Shown in pieces: positions 23,756 through 31,457 of a stretch of DNA of 64,000 nucleotides (positions within the stretch are counted from its first letter, which is position 1; each line of letters starts with the position of its first letter). Position numbers and translations under genes: made by a program. Under the pieces are notes generated by a model. It saw only the letters and a list, made by a program, of their open reading frames with translations, ran no database searches and had not been told where the DNA came from. The stretch comes from an uncultured Paracoccaceae bacterium. Lineage in GTDB: Bacteria > Pseudomonadota > Alphaproteobacteria > Rhodobacterales > Rhodobacteraceae. The DNA is taken from contig CAKZRP010000007.1 in NCBI GenBank assembly GCA_937146765.1, positions 1 to 64,000 on the forward strand, given 5' to 3'.

Positions 23756-24631
23756 TCAGCCCAGTGCCTGCGAGGCAAGGGCATAGGTTGTGAATTCTCG
23801 GGCCGGGGCCGTTTCGGCGTTCGCGGCGTTCTGGGCGCGAGACACCATGGCGGTGCCGCCGCCGACATGGACGAGGCCAAGGGCTTCGACCTCGGGCGCC
23901 AGCGCCGGGTCGGTCAGATCAAGGCGCAGGAAGCAGCCCGCCGCCCGCCGGGCCCCGGCGGCGATCAGCGCCCGGGCCTGGGCGCTGTCGCGCGCCACCA
24001 CCGGCCCCAGCACCCGGCCCCGGCCAAAGACCCGCAGCAGGGCAAACCCGCCCGCACAGCGCAGCACCTCGCCCCCGGCGGCGATGGCCGCGATCAAGGT
24101 GCCCCGCGCCATGCCCGAGGCCGCCAGATCCTGCTCGGCAAGACGGGAAAGCCCCTCTGCCGCCTCCAGCCCGGACGTCACCGTCACCGGCAGCTCCGGC
24201 TCCGCATCCCGGGCGATGCCCTGATGCTGGTAAATCTCGCCAATGGCGACAAACCCCAGTTTTTCATAAAGCGGCAGCCCCTCGGCGGTGGCGGTCAGCC
24301 GCAATTCGCGTGGCCCGGCAAGGTCGATGACCGCCTCCATCAACCGCCGTCCCAACCCCTGCCCGCGCAGGTCCGCATCAACGATGATCATGTTGAGGCA
24401 GGCCACATCGCCAAAGGCGGAACAGAGCGCTGTGCCGACCACTTCGCTGCCCTTCAGCGCCACTACCCCTTGCGAGACCGACAGGGTCAGCGCCCAGTCC
24501 TGCGCAAGATGCGGCCAGCCCGCCGCCTGCGACAGCCGCAGGGCGCCGGCGATATGGGCGGCGTCAAAGGGGGCAAGGGTGATCTCGGGCGCGGGCTGCG
24601 CGCGAGGTGCGGGGGTGGAAAGCTCGGTCAT
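23756..24631 (-). CDS. GNAT family N-acetyltransferase with duplicated GNAT-like region
   Basis: 291 aa, roughly twice a single GNAT domain. The N-terminal domain has the acetyl-CoA motif VDADLRGQGLGRRLM near 84-98 and the QHQGIAR segment after motif B; the C-terminal half looks like a degenerate second domain and ends TTYALASQALG. The protein at 28450-29439 has the same layout, the same QHQG(I/V)AR segment and the same kind of C terminus, so the two are paralogs. Acetylation of an amine or amino acid is likely, since an ArgE-like deacylase is encoded 131 nt upstream. It is the first gene of the operon with the aminotransferase. Substrate unknown. Confidence 0.82.
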   Translation of the reverse strand: MTELSTPAPRAQPAPEITLAPFDAAHIAGALRLSQAAGWPHLAQDWALTLSVSQGVVALKGSEVVGTALCSAFGDVACLNMIIVDADLRGQGLGRRLMEAVIDLAGPRELRLTATAEGLPLYEKLGFVAIGEIYQHQGIARDAEPELPVTVTSGLEAAEGLSRLAEQDLAASGMARGTLIAAIAAGGEVLRCAGGFALLRVFGRGRVLGPVVARDSAQARALIAAGARRAAGCFLRLDLTDPALAPEVEALGLVHVGGGTAMVSRAQNAANAETAPAREFTTYALASQALG

Positions 24632-24700
24632 CGGGCTTCTCTCTTCTTTTTTCCTGTCGGGATCAGACTAGAGCAGCAGCAGCGGCAGGTTCGGCCTGAT

Positions 24701-24740
24701 CCGGGCACTGCGCAGCAGTTTGCCGCTGCGCAGTGCCCGG
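24701..24740. terminator. Perfect 16-bp stem-loop between argE-like and GNAT genes
   Basis: CCGGGCACTGCGCAGC (24701-24716) and GCTGCGCAGTGCCCGG (24725-24740) are perfect complements around an 8-nt loop. It lies 22 nt after the argE-like stop. There is no T-run, so it may be a barrier or REP-like element as well as a terminator. Confidence 0.7.
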
Positions 24741-24762
24741 GCCACCGCAGGAAATGCTGCCC

Positions 24763-25860
24763 TCAGGTCAGGGACCGTCCCAGCGCCAGCACCAGCGCCT
24801 GCGCCGCCGCCAGTTCCGCCTCGGTGATGTATTCCTCCGGCCGGTGGGCGCGGGCGATGTCGCCGGGGCCGCAGACCACAGCCGGCACCCCGGCCTGCTG
24901 GAACAGCCCCGCCTCGGTGCCATAGGACACCGCCTGCAACGGCGCTGCGCCGCTCAGATCGGCGACGCGACGCGCCAGCGGATGATCCGCAGCAAGAGCC
25001 AGCGCCGGATAGGAGGAGAGCCAATCCGCCGTCACCCCCGGAATCCCGAGGAGCGGCGCGAGGATCTCCTGCGGCGAGACCCCGGCAATGGCGCGCGCCT
25101 CCACCAGAGCCTCGGCCCGGTCAGGGATGATATTGACCGCCTGTCCGCCCGACAGAACCCCGATCTGCACGGTGGAATGGGGCGGCTCGAACCGCGCGTC
25201 CTCGGGGCCCCGCGCCACCGCTTCGGCCAGATCCGCCGCCGCGACGAGGGCGGGCACAAGCGCATGGATGGCATTCTGCCCCAGATCCGGGCGCGAGGAA
25301 TGGCCCGCGCGCCCCTGTGCGCTTAGCCGCAAGGCCGCCTTGCCCTTGTGGGCAAGCACCGGCACCATCCCCGAGGGCTCGCCAATGATCGCCCCCAGCG
25401 GCGGCGCGCAGAGATCGGACAGGCGCGCCAGCAGATGCGGCACCCCGCGACAGCCCGCCTCCTCGTCGTAGGAGAGCGCGATATGAACCGGCGCGGCCAG
25501 ATCCATGCGCGACAGTTCCGGCACCGCCGCCAGCACCGCGGCGACAAAGCCCTTCATGTCGCAGGCGCCGCGCCCGATCAGCCGCGCCCCCTCTCGCCTG
25601 AGGCAGAAGGGGTCTCCCAGCCAACCCGGCTCGGCGGCGGGCACCACATCCACATGACCCGACAGCACATAGCCCGGTCGCGCCGCATCGCCCAAGGTGG
25701 CAAAGAGGTTGAACCGGTTGCCCTCCGGCCCCGGCAGCAGGCTCACCCGCGCGCCATGGGCCGACAGGTAGTCGGCAATATGCTGCATCAGCGCGCCATT
25801 CGGATGGCCCACCACGCTTGGGAAGGCCACCAGCTCGGCGAGGATCTCCGCCGCCCGCAT
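24763..25860 (-). CDS. argE: Acetylornithine deacetylase-like M20 metallohydrolase
   Basis: 365-aa M20 peptidase family protein. Metal ligands and catalytic residues are visible: SGHVDVVP (His69, Asp71), GRGACDMKG (Asp101), DEEAG (general base Glu133, ligand Glu134), and GEPSG near 160. ArgE removes the acetyl group from N-acetylornithine, but M20 enzymes accept many N-acyl amino acids. The setting (two GNATs, aminotransferase, PuuB-like oxidase, no other arginine genes) favours a catabolic deacylase over biosynthesis. The start overlaps the cupin stop (TGATG). A strong stem-loop follows the gene. Confidence 0.82.
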   Translation of the reverse strand: MRAAEILAELVAFPSVVGHPNGALMQHIADYLSAHGARVSLLPGPEGNRFNLFATLGDAARPGYVLSGHVDVVPAAEPGWLGDPFCLRREGARLIGRGACDMKGFVAAVLAAVPELSRMDLAAPVHIALSYDEEAGCRGVPHLLARLSDLCAPPLGAIIGEPSGMVPVLAHKGKAALRLSAQGRAGHSSRPDLGQNAIHALVPALVAAADLAEAVARGPEDARFEPPHSTVQIGVLSGGQAVNIIPDRAEALVEARAIAGVSPQEILAPLLGIPGVTADWLSSYPALALAADHPLARRVADLSGAAPLQAVSYGTEAGLFQQAGVPAVVCGPGDIARAHRPEEYITEAELAAAQALVLALGRSLT

Positions 25861-26228
25861 CAGGAGGCGATCACGAAGATCTTGCGCAGGGTCTCCAGCG
25901 TGGTCCAGGTGCCGACAAAGCCGGGTTTCATCACGAAACTGTCGCCCGCGCGGAACACATGGCTGGCGCCGCCCTCCTCGGCGATCTCGCAGACACCGGA
26001 GAGGATATGGCAGAATTCAAAGGTTTCGACCTTCATCGAGATGGTCTTGCCCGGGGTGGTCTCCCAGACACCGGTGCGGATCTGGTTCCAGCCGGCGGCG
26101 CCAGCCTGCGCACAGTCCAGTTCCCAGGTCTTGTATTCGGGCGCTCCCTCCAGCAGCCGGTCGGGCGCGGCGGTGCTCTCCTTGGCGGCAAAGCTGGGGA
26201 AGGTCTCAAGGGGTAGAAGCAGGCTCAT
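25860..26228 (-). CDS. Cupin domain-containing protein (DUF861/EutQ-like)
   Basis: 122-aa single-domain cupin. A beta-barrel region spans about residues 35-115; ETFEFCHILSGVCEI near 68-82 and FRAGDSFVMKPGFVGTW near 91-107 are the two cupin motifs, with few canonical metal-binding His. Members of this family accompany amine and amino-acid catabolic genes, often with FAD oxidases. Function is not established. It is the first gene before argE, overlapping it by 1 nt, and is divergent from the HAD/FAD-oxidase pair at 26437 with a 208-nt shared promoter region. Confidence 0.78.
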   Translation of the reverse strand: MSLLLPLETFPSFAAKESTAAPDRLLEGAPEYKTWELDCAQAGAAGWNQIRTGVWETTPGKTISMKVETFEFCHILSGVCEIAEEGGASHVFRAGDSFVMKPGFVGTWTTLETLRKIFVIAS

Positions 26229-26436
26229 GTCTCTCTCCGGTCAGGCGGTGATATGGGATGGCGCCACTCTGCCCCGGCCTGCGCCGCACCGGTCACCAAA
26301 GGCGGCATCGCGACGGCAGACCCTGCCGCGCTGCCGCCGACAAACGCAATTTCCTGCGCTGAAACCGGCAAACGCGGCAGGCGCTGTGGCGGGAGCCGGG
26401 TCAGGATGGGAACATCACGAACACCCGGAGAGAGAC

Positions 26437-27102
26437 ATGACCTTCCGCCCCAAATTCATCACCTTCGATTGCCATGGCACCATGATCTACTTCGACATGG
26501 CCGGCGCGGCGCGTGACTTCTACGGCGCGGTGCTCGGCCCGGAGCGGATCGAGGTCTTCATCCGCGATTTCTCCGCCTATCGCCTCGACGAGGTGCTGGG
26601 CGCCTGGAAACCCTATGCGGAGGTGGTGCACAATGCGCTGGAACGCAGCTGCAAACGGCATGGGTTGGCCTTTGACCCCGCCGTCGCCGCGCAGGTCTAC
26701 GACCGGGTGCCGACCTGGGGGCCGAACCCGGACGTGCCGGCCGGGCTGGCCCGGATCGCGCCGCATATTCCGCTGGTGGCGCTGACCAATTCGATGAATT
26801 CGCAGATCCCGCATAATATCGCCCGGCTCGGCGCGCCGATTGCCCATGTCTTCACCGCCGAGAGCGCCGGCGCCTACAAGCCGCAGATGCGCGCCTTTGA
26901 GTATATGTTCGACGAATTGGGCTGCGGGCCGGAGGACGTGCTGCATGTCTCCTCCTCCTTCCGCTACGATCTGATGACCGCTCATGATATCGGCATCCGC
27001 AACAAGGTCTGGGTGAACCGCGGCCACGAGCCCGCCAACCCCTATTACGGCTATACGGAAATCGCCGACATCTCCGGCCTGCCCGGCGTCGTCGGCCTCT
27101 GA
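26437..27102 (+). CDS. HAD-superfamily hydrolase, haloacid dehalogenase type II-like
   Basis: 221-aa HAD protein beginning FITFDCHGTMIYFD, where the Asp near residue 10 is the nucleophile. The other motifs are ALTNSMNSQ (II), the Lys in AGAYKPQ (III) and SSSFRYDLMTAHDIG (IV). The helical cap between motifs I and II matches L-2-haloacid dehalogenase-like enzymes. The start at 26437 has CGGAGAG about 5 nt upstream. It is followed after 14 nt by a PuuB-like FAD oxidase, so both act in one operon. A second type II HAD lies at 20430-21167. Dehalogenase activity is not implied by the context. Confidence 0.82.
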   Translation: MTFRPKFITFDCHGTMIYFDMAGAARDFYGAVLGPERIEVFIRDFSAYRLDEVLGAWKPYAEVVHNALERSCKRHGLAFDPAVAAQVYDRVPTWGPNPDVPAGLARIAPHIPLVALTNSMNSQIPHNIARLGAPIAHVFTAESAGAYKPQMRAFEYMFDELGCGPEDVLHVSSSFRYDLMTAHDIGIRNKVWVNRGHEPANPYYGYTEIADISGLPGVVGL

Positions 27103-27116
27103 GCGGGAGCGCGGCG

Positions 27117-28406
27117 ATGCAGTTCCAATCCTATTGGCATGCCACCTCCACCGCCTTTGCCGAGGTCGAGGCCGGCCCGGTCGAGGGGCGCGTGGATGTG
27201 GTGGTGATCGGGGCCGGTTTCACCGGTCTCAGCGCCGCGCTCCACCTGGCCAGACGCGGCGTCAGCGTCGCGGTGCTGGAGGCCCGTCACGTCGGCTTTG
27301 GCGGCTCCGGGCGCAACGGCGGCCATCTCAACAACGGCATGGCCCATGGCTATGGCGAGGCCAAGGCGCATCTGGGGGCGGAACGTGCCAAGAACCTCTG
27401 GCAGGCCTATGACCGCTCCATAGACCTCATTGAGGAGGTGATTGCCGAAGAGGGCATCGCCTGCGATTTCCGCCGCTCGGGCAAGCTGAAACTCGCCTCC
27501 AAACCGAGCCATGTCGCCGGTCTGCGGGCCAATTTCGAGCTGATCCACCGCGAGGTCGACCGCGACACACGCTTTCTGGAGAAATCCGAACTGGCCGACG
27601 AGATCCTGTCCGACCAGTTCCACGGCGCCATGCTCTACGGCAAGTCGGCGATGATGCATATGGGGCGCTACGTTCAGGGGCTGGCGCGGGCGGCCCATCG
27701 ACACGGCGCGCGGATCTGGGAAGGCGCGCCGGTGACCGGTCGTCGGCGTGACGGCACCGGCTGGCGGATCGAGACCCCCAAGGGGGTGATCCGGGCGGAT
27801 CGGGTCATCGCCGCCACCAATGCCTATTCCGCCAGCGTGCCTGCGGCGCAACTGGAATATTTCAAGCGCCGGATCATTTCCGTCGGCTCCTTCATCGTCG
27901 CCACCCGCCCACTGAGCGAGGCGGAAGTGGCCTCCGCCCTGCCCGGTGACCGCACCTATGTCACCTCGATGAACATCGGCAACTACTTCCGCCTGTCGCC
28001 GGACCGGCGGTTGATCTTCGGAGGCCGCGCCCGGTTTTCCGCCACTTCGGACCAAACCTCGGATGCCAAATCCGGCCGGGTGCTGCAGGAGGCGCTGGCC
28101 CGTATGCTGCCGCAGATCTCCGGGGTGGAGATCGACTATTGCTGGGGGGGTCTTGTCGGCATGACCAGCGACCGCTTCCCGCGCGCAGGCACGGCGGACG
28201 GGGTCCATTACGGCATGGGCTATTCCGGCCATGGTGCGCAGATCTCCACCCTGATGGGGCAGGTTCTGGCCGATCTGGCAATGGGGCGCGAGGATAGCAA
28301 CCCGCTGCAGGGGCTCGATTGGCCCAAGGTGCCGCTGCATTCCGGCAAGCCCTGGTTCCTGCCGCTGGTGGGGCTCTACTTCGGGCTCAAGGACCGGCTG
28401 TCCTGA
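27117..28406 (+). CDS. FAD-binding oxidoreductase, gamma-glutamylputrescine oxidase (PuuB)-like
   Basis: 429-aa DAO-family flavoprotein. The FAD motif VVVIGAGFTGLSAALHLARRG lies at about 25-45, and GFGGSGRNGGHLNNG near 60-75 is characteristic of the PuuB/OrdL group. The C terminus holds GMGYSGHGAQISTLMGQ. PuuB oxidises the terminal amine of gamma-glutamylputrescine to an aldehyde. No PuuA-type glutamate ligase is nearby, but acetyltransferases and an ArgE-like deacylase are, so an N-acetylated amine could be the substrate here (inference). GGGAG lies 9 nt before the ATG. A perfect inverted repeat ends the operon at 28415-28450. Confidence 0.83.
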   Translation: MQFQSYWHATSTAFAEVEAGPVEGRVDVVVIGAGFTGLSAALHLARRGVSVAVLEARHVGFGGSGRNGGHLNNGMAHGYGEAKAHLGAERAKNLWQAYDRSIDLIEEVIAEEGIACDFRRSGKLKLASKPSHVAGLRANFELIHREVDRDTRFLEKSELADEILSDQFHGAMLYGKSAMMHMGRYVQGLARAAHRHGARIWEGAPVTGRRRDGTGWRIETPKGVIRADRVIAATNAYSASVPAAQLEYFKRRIISVGSFIVATRPLSEAEVASALPGDRTYVTSMNIGNYFRLSPDRRLIFGGRARFSATSDQTSDAKSGRVLQEALARMLPQISGVEIDYCWGGLVGMTSDRFPRAGTADGVHYGMGYSGHGAQISTLMGQVLADLAMGREDSNPLQGLDWPKVPLHSGKPWFLPLVGLYFGLKDRLS

Positions 28407-28414
28407 CCTCGGCA

Positions 28415-28450
28415 ACCGCGCCCGCCCCTGATCCTTAACACGGGCGCGGT
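28415..28450. terminator. Bidirectional terminator-like stem-loop
   Basis: ACCGCGCCCG (28415-28424) and CGGGCGCGGT (28441-28450) are perfect 10-bp complements around 16 nt, filling the gap between two converging genes. The right arm touches the stop codon of the GNAT gene. Confidence 0.7.
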
Positions 28451-29439
28451 CAGCCCAGCGACTGCATCGCCAGCCCGTAGGTGAGCGGGCCGCTCAGCGC
28501 CCGCCGCCTGCGGCCATAGCGCATGTCGGTCACCGTGTCATAGACCCCGAGGCCGGCAGCCGAGAGGAAGGCCTCGAACCCGTCGCTGTCGATGATGGTG
28601 TCCAGCCGCAGGAACTGCCCCTCATGCGCGAGGATGAACTCCGCCGCCAATTGCAGCGCCACCGTGTCCTGCTCTGCCACCAGCGGGCCGATCACCCGCC
28701 CCTTGCCGAAGTTGCGGATCATCGCATAACCCTCGACCGCGCCGCCGCGTTCGGCCACCAGCACCTCCGAGACCGCCAGCAGCGCATCGAGGATCCGGTC
28801 GCGCGTGGCGCCATAGGCATGGGCATCCAGCGCCTGGACCGCCTCCAGATCGCCCGGCTCCATCGGTCGCAGCACCAACCCCGGCAAGGTGTCGGGGCGG
28901 CGGATCCTGCGCGCCACGCCCTGATGCTGCGAGACCAGCCCGACCGGGGTGAATCCCGCGCTTTCATAAAGCCGGTAGCCTTCGCGCGTGGCCGAGAGCC
29001 GCATGTCGCGCCCCGCGTGTTCACGCATCACCCGCCGCAACAGCCGCCCGCCGGTGCCCTGCGCCTGCAGGCGCGGTGTGGTGACCATCATCCCCAGCAT
29101 GGTAAAGTCGTCCGCGCTGGGAAACCCCATCGCCGAACTCAGCGGTCGACCGATCTCGTCCAGCGCGATGTACCCCTTGCCGAGGCCCACCATCAGCGCG
29201 ATGTCGGGGGCGCGATGCGGCCAGAACACGCTGACGGTCAACTCGTGCAGCCGCTCCACCATGGCGAGGTCGATGGCTTCGATCCGGGCCTTGTAGATAT
29301 CGACCTGCATCCAGTCGCTGGCCAGTTTCGGCGCCTCACGGCGCATGAAGGCCCGGTTGCGCGCCAGTGCCTCGGCAGGCATCTCGGCGGCGCTGCCCTC
29401 CGGCAGGGCGAGTTCACTGGCGTCCGGATCAAGACTCAT
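28450..29439 (-). CDS. GNAT family N-acetyltransferase, paralog of the one at 23756
   Basis: 329 aa with a first GNAT domain at about 60-190, containing VTTPRLQAQGTGGRLL for acetyl-CoA binding and QHQGVAR after motif B. A second, divergent GNAT-like half follows and ends LTYGLAMQSLG. It shares layout and several motifs with 23756-24631. AAAGAGG lies 7 nt before the ATG. It is transcribed alone from the 275-nt region shared with hipB. Together the two acetyltransferases bracket the argE, aminotransferase and PuuB-like genes. Probable role: N-acetylation of an amine or amino acid entering the pathway, or detoxification; not determined. Confidence 0.8.
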   Translation of the reverse strand: MSLDPDASELALPEGSAAEMPAEALARNRAFMRREAPKLASDWMQVDIYKARIEAIDLAMVERLHELTVSVFWPHRAPDIALMVGLGKGYIALDEIGRPLSSAMGFPSADDFTMLGMMVTTPRLQAQGTGGRLLRRVMREHAGRDMRLSATREGYRLYESAGFTPVGLVSQHQGVARRIRRPDTLPGLVLRPMEPGDLEAVQALDAHAYGATRDRILDALLAVSEVLVAERGGAVEGYAMIRNFGKGRVIGPLVAEQDTVALQLAAEFILAHEGQFLRLDTIIDSDGFEAFLSAAGLGVYDTVTDMRYGRRRRALSGPLTYGLAMQSLG

Positions 29440-29644
29440 GGGTTAACCTCTTTGCGCAACAAGGGGACTCTCTCGTCGACGTCTCTTTGCGAGACCGGCC
29501 ACCGGTCCTTATAAGGACCTCTTGCCCCCTTTATCTACCGGGGTCGACAAAAAGATCTGCTGTATCTCGCCCCCTACCCGTAGTTTCTGCTTTTCTGCGT
29601 CGTCCCGCGTTCTTGCCGAAGATCAGCCTAGATCAGGACAAACT

Positions 29645-29694
29645 TGTAGATTATTGACTTTTCCACAAGGATGGCATAAATCAGAAAATCTACA
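29645..29694. promoter_or_regulatory. Putative hipBA promoter flanked by an inverted repeat
   Basis: TGTAGATT (29645-29652) and AATCTACA (29687-29694) are exact complements 34 nt apart. Between them lie TTGACT (29654-29659) and an AT-rich CATAAA (29675-29680), spaced like -35 and -10 boxes, 20-70 nt upstream of the hipB start. HipB-type antitoxins commonly bind such repeats to repress their own operon; this assignment is inference. Confidence 0.5.
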
Positions 29695-29714
29695 GCTTTG
29701 GAGTATGATCCTTC

Positions 29715-29981
29715 ATGTCCATATCTCCCTTCCGCGATGCCTCCCACCTTGGACATGCGATCCGCGATGCGCGCAAGGCAAGGGGTTGGTCGCAGGGCGA
29801 TCTGGCGCGTTTGGCCGGAACCGACCCACGCCAGATTTCCCGGATCGAGACCGCAGCTCACGAGCCAACGCTGTCGCTCCTGCTGCGCGTGGTCTCTGCA
29901 CTTGAGCTGGACCTCGCGCTGGTCCCCCGCGCCGGTGCGCATCCCGAAACCGCCCGCCCCCGGCCCGAGGACATCTTCTGA
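29715..29981 (+). CDS. hipB: HipB-type antitoxin, XRE family DNA-binding protein
   Basis: 88-aa protein with a Cro/C1-type helix-turn-helix at about residues 12-70: LGHAIRDARKARGWSQGDLA, then QISRIETAAHEPTLSLLLRV. The size and fold match HipB antitoxins, which bind HipA and the operator DNA. Its stop overlaps the hipA start (TGATG), the usual coupling of the pair. A putative promoter framed by an inverted repeat lies directly upstream. Confidence 0.87.
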   Translation: MSISPFRDASHLGHAIRDARKARGWSQGDLARLAGTDPRQISRIETAAHEPTLSLLLRVVSALELDLALVPRAGAHPETARPRPEDIF

Positions 29982-31312
29982 TGGGGCGTCGCCCGCTGAC
30001 CCGCGTTCTGGATGTCTACCTGAACGGCCGTCTAGCCGGATACTACAGCCATCGGGCCGGGACTGGCACCCATTTCCGATATGACCAAGGCTGGCTCGAA
30101 TGGCAATTTCGGTTCCCGATTTCCCGCAGCCTGCCCCTGACATCCGCAGTGCAGCACGGCGACCACGTGGAGGCGGTCTTTGAAAACCTGCTTCCCGATG
30201 TGACGCAACTGCGACAAGCCATCGCCGAACGCACGGCGGCGCTCAGCGACCGCCCGCACGACCTGCTGGCGGCGATCGGACAAGACTGCGTTGGCGCCCT
30301 GCAGTTCCTGCCTCATGGCAGCCCCGCACCGCAGAGCCCCTTTCATATCGAGGGCGAGAGGCAGAGCCCGGCCGAGATTGCCAGAACCCTGCGCCTTCTC
30401 AGCACCATGCCCCTCGGGATCGACCCGGACGAACCCTTTCGGATCTCGCTGGCCGGGGCGCAGGAGAAGACGGCCTACCTCCGCCATGAGGGGCACTGGG
30501 TGCGACCGCGTGGTCTGACCCCTACCAGCCATATCTTCAAACGTCCGATGGGGATCATCGGCGGTGGGCTCGACCTGACCGGCAGCGTCGAAAACGAATA
30601 CATCTGTCTCCGACTCGCCCGGGAGCTGGGACTCGACGTTGCCGAGGCGGAAATCCAGCATTTCAAGGAACAGGTGGCTCTGGTCGTCACCCGCTTTGAT
30701 CGTCGCCCTCGCGCGGCAGGCGGGCTTGTGCGTGTTCCGCAAGAGGATTTCCTGCAGGCCATGGGCAGGTTCTCTGGTGAAAAATACCAGCAGCATGGCG
30801 GACCCTCGATGACGGACTGCCTGATCTTCCTGCGGCAGTCGGACGATCCGATCGGCGACCAGATCCGGTTTCTCAAGGCGCAGCTCTTCAACTGGATGAT
30901 TGCCGCAGTGGACGGGCACGCCAAGAACTATTCGATCTTCCTGGAAGGCGACGGGTTCCGGCTCGCGCCGCTCTACGACATCATCAGCGCCGCCCCCGCC
31001 CATATCCGCAAAGCCTTTCGGCACAATGACCTGCAGATGGCGATGTCCGTGGGGCGGCGCGGCCACTACCGCCTGGATCAGATCGCACCCAGACATTTTG
31101 AGGAAACGGCAGCCCGTGCGCAGGTGCCACTGCACGTGCGACATAGGGCCATGACCGAACTGGCAGAGCAGGCTCCGGCAGCTTTTGATCGCGTCCTGGC
31201 CAACTTGCCTGCAACCTGTCCAATCGCGCTCGCGACGGAGATCCTGGACTACGCCCGCCCCCGTCTGGCTCTGTTGCAGGACTATGTCTCCAGCCTGAAG
31301 AGCAGAGGATGA
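29981..31312 (+). CDS. hipA: HipA-type serine/threonine kinase toxin
   Basis: 443-aa HipA kinase, the usual length. The flexible SLAGAQEKTAYL segment at 156-167 corresponds to the autophosphorylated loop. The catalytic loop is VDGHAKNYSIF with Asp311 and Asn316, and the metal-binding LYDIISA has Asp333, so the active site looks intact. Known HipA proteins phosphorylate an aminoacyl-tRNA synthetase and slow growth; HipB neutralises them. It is translationally coupled to hipB. The pair stands between the amine-catabolic cluster and the arsenic operon, so it may stabilise this accessory DNA. Confidence 0.88.
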   Translation: MGRRPLTRVLDVYLNGRLAGYYSHRAGTGTHFRYDQGWLEWQFRFPISRSLPLTSAVQHGDHVEAVFENLLPDVTQLRQAIAERTAALSDRPHDLLAAIGQDCVGALQFLPHGSPAPQSPFHIEGERQSPAEIARTLRLLSTMPLGIDPDEPFRISLAGAQEKTAYLRHEGHWVRPRGLTPTSHIFKRPMGIIGGGLDLTGSVENEYICLRLARELGLDVAEAEIQHFKEQVALVVTRFDRRPRAAGGLVRVPQEDFLQAMGRFSGEKYQQHGGPSMTDCLIFLRQSDDPIGDQIRFLKAQLFNWMIAAVDGHAKNYSIFLEGDGFRLAPLYDIISAAPAHIRKAFRHNDLQMAMSVGRRGHYRLDQIAPRHFEETAARAQVPLHVRHRAMTELAEQAPAAFDRVLANLPATCPIALATEILDYARPRLALLQDYVSSLKSRG

Positions 31313-31457
31313 CCGCAAAGGCCGCCGCGTTCCGGTTCCTGACAAGGCGATAGACCTCGCCGCGTCGCGCCTCCTGTCTCGATCGCCGAACCAAGATTCA
31401 GCCCGGATCTGTAATCGGTGACTTGCCAAATCCTATTATTTCGACAAAACGTGAATT

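Noticed and set aside
24763..25860. Arginine biosynthesis role for the ArgE-like protein
   Set aside because: No other arg genes are present; it is coupled to a cupin and sits among catabolic genes.
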